Assembly: GCA_902569115.1 (NCBI GenBank)
Contig: CACFTI010000005.1
Location: 1 to 64,000 of the forward strand
Source of the DNA: an uncultured Verrucomicrobiota bacterium
GTDB taxonomy: Bacteria > Verrucomicrobiota > Verrucomicrobiia > Opitutales > Seribacteraceae
Direction: 5' to 3'
Length of the DNA stretch: 64,000 bases
In this document: positions 47,134-55,869 of the stretch, piece by piece
Numbering within the stretch: the stretch's first letter is position 1
How the letters are laid out: each line of letters opens with the position of its first letter
Notes under the pieces: generated by a model
The model's input: only the letters and a program-made list of their open reading frames with translations
The model's database searches: none
Told to the model about the DNA's origin: nothing
Made by a program: the position numbers and the translations under genes

Positions 47134-50100
47134 ATGAAATTCATCCTTACAAATTTGTGCTCTCTTTTGCTGGTCATCGCGGGTTTTGCCAAGGACAAAC
47201 ATCCGAATGTCGTCACCCTCCTTGTCGACGATCTCGGATATCGTGATCTCGGCTGTTACGGGGGGCCTGTTAAGACTCCCATTCTCGACAATTTGGCCAC
47301 TGGGGGCGTTCGTTTCACCGACTTTCACTCGGGAGCCCCTGGCTGCTCGCATTCGCGAGCCACCTTCCTTACGGGCCGCCACCACTATCGCACAGGTGTT
47401 TACTCCGTCATCACCGAACGGCTTCACAAGATGCATCTGCTGAAAAGCGAAACGACCATCGCCGAAGTGCTTAAGGAAAACGGCTATGCCACCGCTCACT
47501 TTGGGAAGTGGCACCTCGGTATGCCGGTAAACAATCGCGACAACCCCACCCCTGCCGAACATGGCTTCGACTACTGGTTCGGCCTCGTTAACGGTCCGGG
47601 TCCCAGCCACAAGAACCCAACCCAGTTTCTGCGCAATGGTAAACGCGTGGGAGAGATGAAAGGTTACTCCTGTCAAATCGTTGTCGATGAGGCTCTCACC
47701 TGGCTTAATGAAAAGCGCGACGCCAAGGAACCCTTCTTTCTCAATCTTTGGTTCAACGAACCCCACGCTCCGATCGCGGCACCCGATGAGATCGTTTCCC
47801 AGTATGGTGCGCTCAACGATCAGGCCGCAATCTACAGCGGCACCATCGACAACACCGACCGGGCGATTGGACGACTCATTGCAAGACTTGAAAAACTTGG
47901 GGAGCTAGAGAACACCATCATCGTCTACGCCTCCGATAACGGCAGCTACCGACCGGAGCGTAACGGAGAACTTCGCGGCCAGAAAGGATCTCAATTCGAA
48001 GGCGGGCATCGAGTCCCCGGCATCTTTTACTGGAAGGGCGGAATCCCCGGAGGACGTGTTGAGGACAAGCCCGCTGGTGTCGTCGACCTTCTTCCCACGC
48101 TCTGTGGATTGATCGGCATCAAGAAACCCGCGAATGTCCACCTTGACGGCTCTGACCTCGCACCTCTGCTTACCAAGTCCGGCAAATTCAAGAGGCATCA
48201 GCCTCTCTTTTGGATAACAGGTGGAAATATGGTCATCCGAATGGGTGATCACACTCTTTTTGCCTCCGGCACTGCGAAATCACCGATCGACTTGAAAGCG
48301 GCAAGTCGACTTACCGAGCAAATCAAGCAAGTCCTCGGTGATGATCTTGAAAAAGTGTTGGACGGAAGGGATGTTAAGGATCTTCGTAACCGCCTGTTTA
48401 ATATCGAGAGATTAGCCGATCCCGAGGCCGATCGCCTGAAGAGACAACTCAGGGAATTGTTCTACTTCAACGAAGCGTGGATCCCTGAACTCAAGAAGAG
48501 TGAGCTCGGCCGTGCCCAACAACTCTATGACCTATCGAAGGATCTCAGTCAGCAAAACAACATCGTAAAAGACCACCCCAAACTTGTTGCCCGAATGAAA
48601 AAGAAAGCCGAGGTCATCTATGCGAGCGTCATGGCCGATGCTCCAGAATGGCTCACCACTGAAGAATTGGACGCCGCAATTAAGCCCCGAGGAAACGAAC
48701 CGCAACGATCTGCCATCGGACTACCCGACAACGATATCGCAAAGCTCCTCGCCCGTATAGATAAGAATGACCTTCCAGACGGCTATCATGGAAGCCGACA
48801 TCAGCCTTATGTCGATCGCATTATGGCCGGTCTTAAACCCGAACAGCGTGCCCGTGTCGGCCAACTCTGGAAAGATAAACGTCGGCTCGATTCTGATATA
48901 CCCAACCCGGGAGCCTCCTTCGTTAGAATTCTTACACATATTGCTAAAGAGAATCAAAAGAGTAAACAGTCCAACTTAATGAAGAGTGCTGAGAGTTGGG
49001 CTCATTGGCGCGGACCCAGTGCAAACGGAGTCGTTCCTTCGGCGAAACCACCCACCCACTGGAGCGAGAAAAAAAATATCCGATGGAAAGTGCCAATTGA
49101 TGGAGCAGGTGCATCTACTCCGATTATTTGGAATGATAAAATCTTTCTTTTGTCAGTAATTGATACGGGGAAAGTGGATCCTTCTCTGCCTCGTCCGGAA
49201 GATCAGCCCAAGAGAGTCTTTGATATCACTCATCCAAATACTGAGTTTAAGTTTCTAGTTCTTTGTCTGGATCGCAAAAATGGTAAAGAGTTATGGAGAA
49301 GGGTGGCTACCCGCTTAATTCCACATGAGGGAACTCACCGGGATAATAACTACGCTTCAGCCTCTCCCACCACAGATGGTAAGTTGCTCTATTGCTGGTT
49401 TGGGTCGGCAGGATTGTTCTGTTATGACTTGGAAGGTAATAAGGTTTGGGAGCGTAACTTAGGTGAGGTCAAGATCGGAGCAAGTCTGGGGGAGGGGTGT
49501 TCGCCCGTTTTGTATAAGGACAAATTGGTTATTCTTAGGGACAATCGCGGACAGTCGACCATACAGGTTTTGAATGCAAAAAATGGAGCAACCATTTGGA
49601 AGAAAAACCGGAACACCCGGAACGGTTGGGCCACACCCGCAGTTGTTGAACATGAAGGAAAAGTCCAGGTCATCACTACTGCATCCAGACCGGAAGCTGG
49701 CAATCGCAAGACTCCCGGTAAAGTGATCAGCTATGACCTTGAAAATGGAAACATAATCTGGGAATATTCGGGTCTTACGGACAATGCGATCCCGTGCCCG
49801 ATCGTGGAGAATGGTGTGGCATACTGTATGACGGGTTACTTAGGTTTTTCCTTAGTCGCGGTGCCGATTTCTGGAAAAGGGGAACAGTCGCAAAACATTT
49901 TGTGGAGGAGAGAATTGGGCACCCCTTATGTCCCGTCTCCCATATTGTATGATGGACTTCTTTATTTCACCCAGTCCAACCAGGCCATTCTTTCCTGTGT
50001 CGATGCAAAAACGGGCAAGGTTCTCATGGAGCGGACCCGTTTGCCCGGATTGTCAAATGTCTACGCTTCCCTAGTTGGAGCAGGTAATCATATTTATGTT

Positions 50101-50265
50101 GTTGGGCGCTACGGTAAGACGGCGGTGCTCAAAAGAACGGGGAAGTTCGACTTGGTGGCTACGAACACCTTGTCCGATCGCTTTGATGCCTCGCCCGCAG
50201 TAGTAGGTGATCAACTTTTCCTGCGTGGACATAAATCTCTCTACTGTATTGGTAAGCTAAACTGA
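47134..50265 (+). CDS. Sulfatase fused to a PQQ-like propeller
   Basis: From the ATG at 47134 (MKFILTNLCSLLLVIAGFA signal) the product has 1043 residues. The sulfatase part (about 21-600) has VVTLLVDDLGYRDLGCYG, a non-canonical maturation site CSHSR (Cys71, His for Pro), FGKWHLGMP, WFNEPHAPIAAP and VYASDNGSYRPERNGELRGQ. The propeller part (about 616-1043) begins SAESWAHWRGPSANGVV and repeats LDRKNGKELWRR and YDLENGNIIWEYSG, like the preceding gene. An ATG at 48979 marks the likely old start or junction. The sulfatase part is clearly richer in G+C and in C-ending codons than the propeller part. The fusion therefore probably arose by insertion of a foreign sulfatase between the signal peptide and propeller of a duplicated gene. 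Confidence 0.9.
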   Translation: MKFILTNLCSLLLVIAGFAKDKHPNVVTLLVDDLGYRDLGCYGGPVKTPILDNLATGGVRFTDFHSGAPGCSHSRATFLTGRHHYRTGVYSVITERLHKMHLLKSETTIAEVLKENGYATAHFGKWHLGMPVNNRDNPTPAEHGFDYWFGLVNGPGPSHKNPTQFLRNGKRVGEMKGYSCQIVVDEALTWLNEKRDAKEPFFLNLWFNEPHAPIAAPDEIVSQYGALNDQAAIYSGTIDNTDRAIGRLIARLEKLGELENTIIVYASDNGSYRPERNGELRGQKGSQFEGGHRVPGIFYWKGGIPGGRVEDKPAGVVDLLPTLCGLIGIKKPANVHLDGSDLAPLLTKSGKFKRHQPLFWITGGNMVIRMGDHTLFASGTAKSPIDLKAASRLTEQIKQVLGDDLEKVLDGRDVKDLRNRLFNIERLADPEADRLKRQLRELFYFNEAWIPELKKSELGRAQQLYDLSKDLSQQNNIVKDHPKLVARMKKKAEVIYASVMADAPEWLTTEELDAAIKPRGNEPQRSAIGLPDNDIAKLLARIDKNDLPDGYHGSRHQPYVDRIMAGLKPEQRARVGQLWKDKRRLDSDIPNPGASFVRILTHIAKENQKSKQSNLMKSAESWAHWRGPSANGVVPSAKPPTHWSEKKNIRWKVPIDGAGASTPIIWNDKIFLLSVIDTGKVDPSLPRPEDQPKRVFDITHPNTEFKFLVLCLDRKNGKELWRRVATRLIPHEGTHRDNNYASASPTTDGKLLYCWFGSAGLFCYDLEGNKVWERNLGEVKIGASLGEGCSPVLYKDKLVILRDNRGQSTIQVLNAKNGATIWKKNRNTRNGWATPAVVEHEGKVQVITTASRPEAGNRKTPGKVISYDLENGNIIWEYSGLTDNAIPCPIVENGVAYCMTGYLGFSLVAVPISGKGEQSQNILWRRELGTPYVPSPILYDGLLYFTQSNQAILSCVDAKTGKVLMERTRLPGLSNVYASLVGAGNHIYVVGRYGKTAVLKRTGKFDLVATNTLSDRFDASPAVVGDQLFLRGHKSLYCIGKLN

Positions 50266-50450
50266 ATTCTCAAACTGGGGATTTAAGTAAGACTGATGGG
50301 GCTTACATCAAATATGAATGACTAATAAATTGCATATTTATCCATAAATAAAAGTATACCTGTCGGTTTCTCTCTCAGGTATTTGCGGTTCGTTGATAGA
50401 GCCTTCGTTCGCATCCAGTTTACCATCGGTAAAAAACCGGATGGATCCAA

Positions 50451-50480
50451 TTATTAACATTTCTTTTTACTTGTTAATAA
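50451..50480. promoter_or_regulatory. Inverted repeat upstream of the chemosensory operon
   Basis: TTATTAAC (50451-50458) and GTTAATAA (50473-50480) are perfect 8-base inverted arms 14 bases apart, about 60 bases upstream of the cheA start. An imperfect hairpin with CATCC/GGATG arms lies just before it (about 50412-50443). The rest of 50266-50540 is AT-rich and without a visible gene. This is the likely control region of the operon. Confidence 0.4.
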
Positions 50481-50540
50481 CGAGTTTTAATCTAGTAATA
50501 CTAATCCCCACTTTTATTACCCCATCATAAATCCCCAATC

Positions 50541-53213
50541 ATGAATCGAGAAGACGAAGTCTTTAAAAATTTCCTTGTGGAAATGGGTGAAAAGCTGGAC
50601 GAGTTAGAGGGCGGTTTGGCTGAATTGGAAGAAGGTTTTTCTCAGGATGTGGTTAATAAGCTATTTCGTGCGGTTCATACTATTAAAGGAGGAGGAGGGT
50701 TTTTCGGATTAGTCAAAGTTTCAGAGCTTTCTCACATATTTGAGGATTTACTCATGAAGGTACGGGAAGGTGATCTTTCATATTCTGAAGAGATGATTGG
50801 TCCCTTCTATTCTGCATGTGATGCCCTCAAGGGAATGCATGAATCCGAAGACTTGGGGAATAGCCTTGATATCACTCAGATTTGTTCAGAATTAAAAGCG
50901 GTGGAAGGTAGTGATAAAATACCTGAGTCCACCCTTACCGAAAAAAGCGACCATGAACCGACGGAAATAGTCTGGGAAAAAGACTCTACAGAGGTCTTGG
51001 AACCGGAGGAGCCACAGGCGAGCAATCAGGCAAATCGTAAAGTGGAGAAGGTAGCCGCTGTTTCAGGAACTAAAGAAGTCAAAGAGGCTTCCCCATCCAA
51101 AAAATCGCAAGCAAAACAAATTCCCACTACCGATAATAAGGGCAGTCAAAATGAGACCATCCGGGTGAAGGTCGATCTCCTTAACAAACTGATGGAGCTT
51201 ACTGGAGAGATCGTATTGGGCAGAAATCAACTCCTCAGACAATTCGCCGATATGGAAGATAAATCCAATATGGTGGCGATGGCCCATATGATTTCCGATC
51301 TCCAGCAGCTCGTTTTGCAAACCCGGATGCAACCCATTGGAGGAACTTTTACCAAATTTAAGCGAATCGTCAGGGATCTTGCGAAACAACTGGATAAGCC
51401 AATTGATTTGGTGATCAAGGGTGAGGATACGGAACTGGACCGGAGTATTATTGAATCTCTTTCCGACCCGCTTACTCATTTGATTCGAAATTGTGCCGAT
51501 CATGGTTTGGAGGATCCCTCAACCAGAGTTGGTCAGGGAAAAGATCGTGTAGGTACAGTTTTATTGGAGGCAAAACATGAAGGTGGACAGGTGGTCATCA
51601 CCGTAGAGGATGATGGAAAAGGTATTGATGCGGAAAAAGTCAAAGCCAAGGCAATTGCCAATAATGTAATCTCTTCTGCAGAGGCTGAGTCGATGGGGGA
51701 GAACGAGGCGGCAAAACTTATCTTTCACCCCGGTTTATCAACCGCGGAAGAAGTCACCAGTCTTTCAGGCAGGGGGGTAGGGATGGATGTGGTGAAATCA
51801 ACTTTTGAAAAGTTGGGCGGTGCCATTGATCTGGAAACAAATATTGGTAAGGGCACCAAGGTGATTATTCATCTGCCTACAACTTTGACGATTATGTCAT
51901 CTCTGATTGTTCGAATTGAGGGAGACCGTTATGCGGTTCCCCATTCGGAGTTGAAGGAAGTCATTTTGGTAAGGCCCGAGGATGAAATCCAAATTGAAAA
52001 GATTCGTGAACGGGATGTCTATCGCTTACGCGGTACTCTTATCCCGATTCTTTCAATGGAGGAAATTACCGGAGTTTCCAAAAGGGAAGAGACAAGCAGT
52101 GAAACAATTAGCAGAAATGGAGAGGTACTCTTTTTAGTACTGCACTCCGGTCTTAACCAATTCGGACTTCTGATTGACTCGATTGATCATACCGAGGAGA
52201 TCGTGGTCAAGCCACTTGCACAGATTCTTAGCCGTCATACCTTTTATGCTGGCAGTTCGATTTTGGGAGACAGTGATGTGGCTATGGTCTTAAGTGCCAA
52301 TGGAATTTGCCAGAGTCATAAACTTCATATTCACGATCTTGAAACGAATATAAAGACCAATAAGTCACTCGCTGAAATGCAGATATTGGACTTACAGGAA
52401 AAACAGGACCTGATGGTTTTTCGTTATTCGAAAGGCGAACAACTGGCTATTCCCTTATCTTTGGTGTTCAAGGTCGAACAAATTGAAGTCTCCCAGATTC
52501 AAAAAATCTCAGATAATCATTTCATCAACTTGGAAGGTAAAAATATCCTGTTGTTGTACTTGGATAAATATTTGTCTCTCAAACCTTTACCGGATGGATT
52601 GGAAACTTTCTATATTATCACTCCAAAAATTAAGGATTTTGAAGTTGGGATCGTTGCTTCTTCGATCGAAGAATCCGTTCATACCAGATTAAATTTGGAT
52701 AACCCGCCGATTAATCAGAATGCTATTCTTGGCATAACCACTATTCGGGAAAAAATAACTTTCCTGGTGGATTTATTTAGCCTGGCTGAACAGGTATCTC
52801 CCGAAAGGTTTAAAAGAATTGATCTTGAAGGAAGGCCTGAACAAGATCGTTTGTTGGTAGTCGAAGATACTCCTTTTTTCCGTGATTTGGAGAAAACTTA
52901 TTTTGAGTCCGTTGGGTTTCGGGTAACACTCGCAAACAACGGACAGGAGGCCCTCGATTTATTAATGGAAAGACCAAGATATTTCAACCTGGTGGTTTCA
53001 GATATCGTCATGCCGGTCATGGATGGTTATGAATTAGTCAAAAGTATGAAATCCAGTGAGAAGCTCGATCACATCCCTGTGATTGCACTCACCTCCTTTA
53101 CCGAAGAACAGAGCAGGGAAAAAGCATTGGCAGCAGGTTTTGATGGCTATGCTATAAAAACGAATAAAGAAAACATCCTGCGGGCTGTTGAACAATTTTT
53201 GATAGAGGAGTAG
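50541..53213 (+). CDS. cheA: Hybrid CheA histidine kinase
   Basis: This cytoplasmic chemosensory kinase has 890 residues. The Hpt domain (about 1-110) has AVHTIKGGGGFFG with phospho-His46. A flexible charged linker (about 125-205) replaces the P2 domain. Dimerisation follows (about 206-270, LLNKLMELTGEIVLGRNQLL). The ATP-binding domain (about 275-448) has LIRNCADHGLEDP, VEDDGKGID, GRGVGMDVVKS and GKGTKVIIHLP. A CheW-like domain (about 449-600) and a second, more divergent CheW-like domain (about 615-755) come next. A receiver domain (about 770-890) has phospho-acceptor Asp821 (SDIVMPVMDG) and Lys873. It starts a four-gene operon with cheW, a Cache sensor and an adenylate cyclase; no cheY, cheB or cheR is nearby. 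The product probably phosphorylates its own receiver and those of the cyclase. Confidence 0.95.
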   Translation: MNREDEVFKNFLVEMGEKLDELEGGLAELEEGFSQDVVNKLFRAVHTIKGGGGFFGLVKVSELSHIFEDLLMKVREGDLSYSEEMIGPFYSACDALKGMHESEDLGNSLDITQICSELKAVEGSDKIPESTLTEKSDHEPTEIVWEKDSTEVLEPEEPQASNQANRKVEKVAAVSGTKEVKEASPSKKSQAKQIPTTDNKGSQNETIRVKVDLLNKLMELTGEIVLGRNQLLRQFADMEDKSNMVAMAHMISDLQQLVLQTRMQPIGGTFTKFKRIVRDLAKQLDKPIDLVIKGEDTELDRSIIESLSDPLTHLIRNCADHGLEDPSTRVGQGKDRVGTVLLEAKHEGGQVVITVEDDGKGIDAEKVKAKAIANNVISSAEAESMGENEAAKLIFHPGLSTAEEVTSLSGRGVGMDVVKSTFEKLGGAIDLETNIGKGTKVIIHLPTTLTIMSSLIVRIEGDRYAVPHSELKEVILVRPEDEIQIEKIRERDVYRLRGTLIPILSMEEITGVSKREETSSETISRNGEVLFLVLHSGLNQFGLLIDSIDHTEEIVVKPLAQILSRHTFYAGSSILGDSDVAMVLSANGICQSHKLHIHDLETNIKTNKSLAEMQILDLQEKQDLMVFRYSKGEQLAIPLSLVFKVEQIEVSQIQKISDNHFINLEGKNILLLYLDKYLSLKPLPDGLETFYIITPKIKDFEVGIVASSIEESVHTRLNLDNPPINQNAILGITTIREKITFLVDLFSLAEQVSPERFKRIDLEGRPEQDRLLVVEDTPFFRDLEKTYFESVGFRVTLANNGQEALDLLMERPRYFNLVVSDIVMPVMDGYELVKSMKSSEKLDHIPVIALTSFTEEQSREKALAAGFDGYAIKTNKENILRAVEQFLIEE

Positions 53214-53216
53214 ACG

Positions 53217-53693
53217 ATGTTATATTCCACTTTTTATCTTGGAAATACCCAAATGGCCGTGCCCATTCCATGCATTTTGGAGATTGGTAGATCCTTCAAT
53301 TTTCACCCCGTTCGGGGAGCACCGGAAGTGATTGACGGGTTGATTAATCTGCGAGGTAAAGTAGTCACCATTGTGAACTTGGGCCTTGCTTTCGAAGAAT
53401 CAAAAATTGCACCTTCAGATGAGTCGAGAATCTTTATTTTTAAGAATAATTCCGAACTTAAGGAGGTAGCTGATTCGGACTTGGTCACTGAAACCGCCCC
53501 CGATAATATTGGCATCCATGTCGATCGTATTTCGGATGTAATTCGGGTCGAAAATGAAGAATTGCAGTCGGTGCCGGCCAATATGGTGCATCCATTTTAT
53601 AAGCATGTGGTCCGGCGTGGTGAGTCTTTCATTATCATTCTTGAACCTTCTAAGATTTTAAACCTTCACGAAACCCCTGATCTTTTATCATGA
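53217..53693 (+). CDS. cheW: CheW adaptor protein
   Basis: This 158-residue single-domain CheW-like protein begins 3 bases after the cheA stop and overlaps the next gene by 4 bases, so translation is probably coupled. The family pattern is clear: MAVPIPCILEIGRSF, RGAPEVIDGLINLRGKVVTIVNL, then NIGIHVDRISDVIRVENEELQSVP, and GESFIIILEPSKIL at the end. It should link the CheA kinase to a receptor. Since no methyl-accepting protein is encoded here, its receptor is either the adjacent soluble sensor or a receptor encoded elsewhere. It lies in the same operon as the cyclase, so it is likely dedicated to that output. Confidence 0.95.
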   Translation: MLYSTFYLGNTQMAVPIPCILEIGRSFNFHPVRGAPEVIDGLINLRGKVVTIVNLGLAFEESKIAPSDESRIFIFKNNSELKEVADSDLVTETAPDNIGIHVDRISDVIRVENEELQSVPANMVHPFYKHVVRRGESFIIILEPSKILNLHETPDLLS

Positions 53694-55852
53694 GCGAGGC
53701 AAAAAACATAAAATTCAACATCTACAACCCGATCATTACCTACGAACACAGGGCGGCCTACGATATGATTGTAAGTCACCTACAGGAAATTTTCCCGATT
53801 TGTAACCAGGGTAAATGTAAGGCTCTCGAAGTTAGCGATGATCCTCAGAAACAAAAACAGATCAATGATCTGATGGAAAAAGTGGAATTCTTTTCCAATA
53901 GCCTGATTACCATAACCAAAATATTTTTTGATCAGCTTTATCGAGCGAAGCAAACTTCTTCCCAGTCAATTTCTCAATCCACAGCGATGATCAAAATTGA
54001 TATGATCGAAAGGAATCTGCTTGAGCGCACCTGTGACGTTCGATGGTGGGCACTTGAGAAAGCCTTTTGGGAATGCATTACTCTTTCCACCAATTCCAAG
54101 GGCACCGGCAAAGGCAAGAGCGGCACAAGTTCGAATGCCAAAGCAATTAAGGAAGCGGTTGATTTGGCATGCACAAGGCTCGAAGATATTAGAAATTCAT
54201 ACACTCTATATCGTGATCTGGTGATTACAGATACCAATGGAATTATTATTGCCAATTCCAATGCGGAACGCCGATCCCAAGTCATTGGAATGGATGTTTC
54301 GGATGAAGAGTGGTTTCAGAAAGCTTTGGAAACAAAGGATGGTTCTGAATATTTCGTGCAGGATGTTTCCAAATCAAAGATGGAAGATATGGACGCATTA
54401 ATCTATTCGACCGCTCTTCGAGCCAATGGTGACGAACAGGGCAATGTGATCGGAGCCATGGGAGTGCTCTTTGATTTTCAAGGTGAATCCCAAATTATAC
54501 TGAATGATTATTTACCCAAAGATTCCGAAGAACAGACCTTAGAGGGATGGTTTTCCTTTTTTACCAATAAAGATGGTAAGGTAATCTGTTCAAGTGATGA
54601 GAGCTTTGTGCCCAGCGGTCAAATGGCTGATCTACCGAGAAATCATCGAAATCTCACTCATGCGGGGGATGTGATCGTTTCTACCGGTTCCGTATGTGGA
54701 AATCGTTCTCTGATTGTTTCTCATAAGAGCGAAGGTTTTGATGAATACAAAGGGTTGGGGTGGACCAGCCATCTCGTGCTTCCAGAGTCTGCGATGTTCG
54801 AAAGATCTGTGACAAATGAAGATTATGGAATTTCTCCGCAGGAATTGATGAATTCCAAATTAATTCCTGAAAAAAACCAGCAGACCTACAGAGAGATTCA
54901 GCGAAATAAGGGGGATATCCAATTAATCTCAATCAACGGTATTATTCTGGCAACGGATTTGGGTAAGGCGGGTACGAGTTTTATTCCTATTTTCGACCAG
55001 ATCACCACCACCGGTAATTCTACCACCGGAAAGATGGAGGAGCTACTTTCCGAGATGTCGTCCGATATGCTTGAGCAGAATCTCAAAGCCCTCGAAAATT
55101 TCAGTAAGCAGGCGATCGATTTAATTGACCGCAATTTGTTCGAACGTGCCGCTGATGTTCGATGGTGGTCTACCGATCATGCTTTTTGGGAAGCCTTGCA
55201 GGAAGGATCCGAAGAAAAGTTTGAGGAGGCTGCTAAGCGTCTTGGTATCATAAACGCTTCTTACACAATGTACCGGGATCTTGTGATTGCAGATTCGAAT
55301 GGTCGGATCGTGGCCAACTCCAAGTCTGAAAACCGCGATAAATTGAAAAGAATGAATGTATCGGAGCAATCATGGTTCCGGCAGGGCATGCAGATTGCAA
55401 GGTCTGTTCAGTTTGGGGTCCAGGATGTCTGTGACAGTGATCTCGAAAACGAAGAGACTTCATTAATCTATTGTGGAGGAATTCTCGAGAATGGACAAAG
55501 AGAAGGCAAGGTTCTCGGGGTTCTTGGAATTCTTTTCGATTGGGAAAATTTAGTTCATCCTATTCTTGAGGGTTGTTTACCTAGAATTAAGGGAGAAGTT
55601 GTCGATGGAGGTGTTGCCTTTTATGTTAATGAAGAGCAAAGAGTGATAGCTTCGACAGATTCAGAAAATTTTAAAATCGGACAAGTCGTCAATTTGCCCA
55701 GTGAAAACCTTAACTTGGAAGTTGGAGAATCCGCATCAGGTATTTTCACGGCCAATGATAAGAAATATATTATCGGCTCATCGCGAACACAGGGATATCG
55801 TGAGTACAAAGGTCTTGGCTGGACAGCTCATGTGGTTCGTCCAATAGACTGA
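53690..55852 (+). CDS. Soluble tandem Cache-type sensor
   Basis: This 720-residue protein has no signal peptide and no membrane segment. It has two copies of one module (about 105-365 and 478-720). Each copy starts with a helix ending DVRWW (116-120; 489-493). It continues with YRDLVI-DxNGxIxANS, a Cache-like sheet, then EEWFQ/QSWFR, VLGILFDW-like strands, and a second NKDGKVICSSDE / NEEQRVIASTDS strand. It closes with EYKGLGWT-HVV. Residues 1-104 and 366-477 are helical connectors. No methyl-accepting hairpin, HAMP or kinase domain is present. Cache domains are normally extracellular; a cytoplasmic pair is unusual. It overlaps cheW by 4 bases and is probably the ligand sensor of the system (inference). 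Confidence 0.75.
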   Translation: MSEAKNIKFNIYNPIITYEHRAAYDMIVSHLQEIFPICNQGKCKALEVSDDPQKQKQINDLMEKVEFFSNSLITITKIFFDQLYRAKQTSSQSISQSTAMIKIDMIERNLLERTCDVRWWALEKAFWECITLSTNSKGTGKGKSGTSSNAKAIKEAVDLACTRLEDIRNSYTLYRDLVITDTNGIIIANSNAERRSQVIGMDVSDEEWFQKALETKDGSEYFVQDVSKSKMEDMDALIYSTALRANGDEQGNVIGAMGVLFDFQGESQIILNDYLPKDSEEQTLEGWFSFFTNKDGKVICSSDESFVPSGQMADLPRNHRNLTHAGDVIVSTGSVCGNRSLIVSHKSEGFDEYKGLGWTSHLVLPESAMFERSVTNEDYGISPQELMNSKLIPEKNQQTYREIQRNKGDIQLISINGIILATDLGKAGTSFIPIFDQITTTGNSTTGKMEELLSEMSSDMLEQNLKALENFSKQAIDLIDRNLFERAADVRWWSTDHAFWEALQEGSEEKFEEAAKRLGIINASYTMYRDLVIADSNGRIVANSKSENRDKLKRMNVSEQSWFRQGMQIARSVQFGVQDVCDSDLENEETSLIYCGGILENGQREGKVLGVLGILFDWENLVHPILEGCLPRIKGEVVDGGVAFYVNEEQRVIASTDSENFKIGQVVNLPSENLNLEVGESASGIFTANDKKYIIGSSRTQGYREYKGLGWTAHVVRPID

Positions 55853-55869
55853 AACAAAGTCGTTTCTGT

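Noticed and set aside
46891..47766. Minus-strand open frame of 291 codons across the PQQ propeller end and sulfatase start
   Set aside because: It lies opposite two well-supported genes, and its sequence shows no family or signal. The G+C-rich sulfatase part simply contains few stop codons in that frame.
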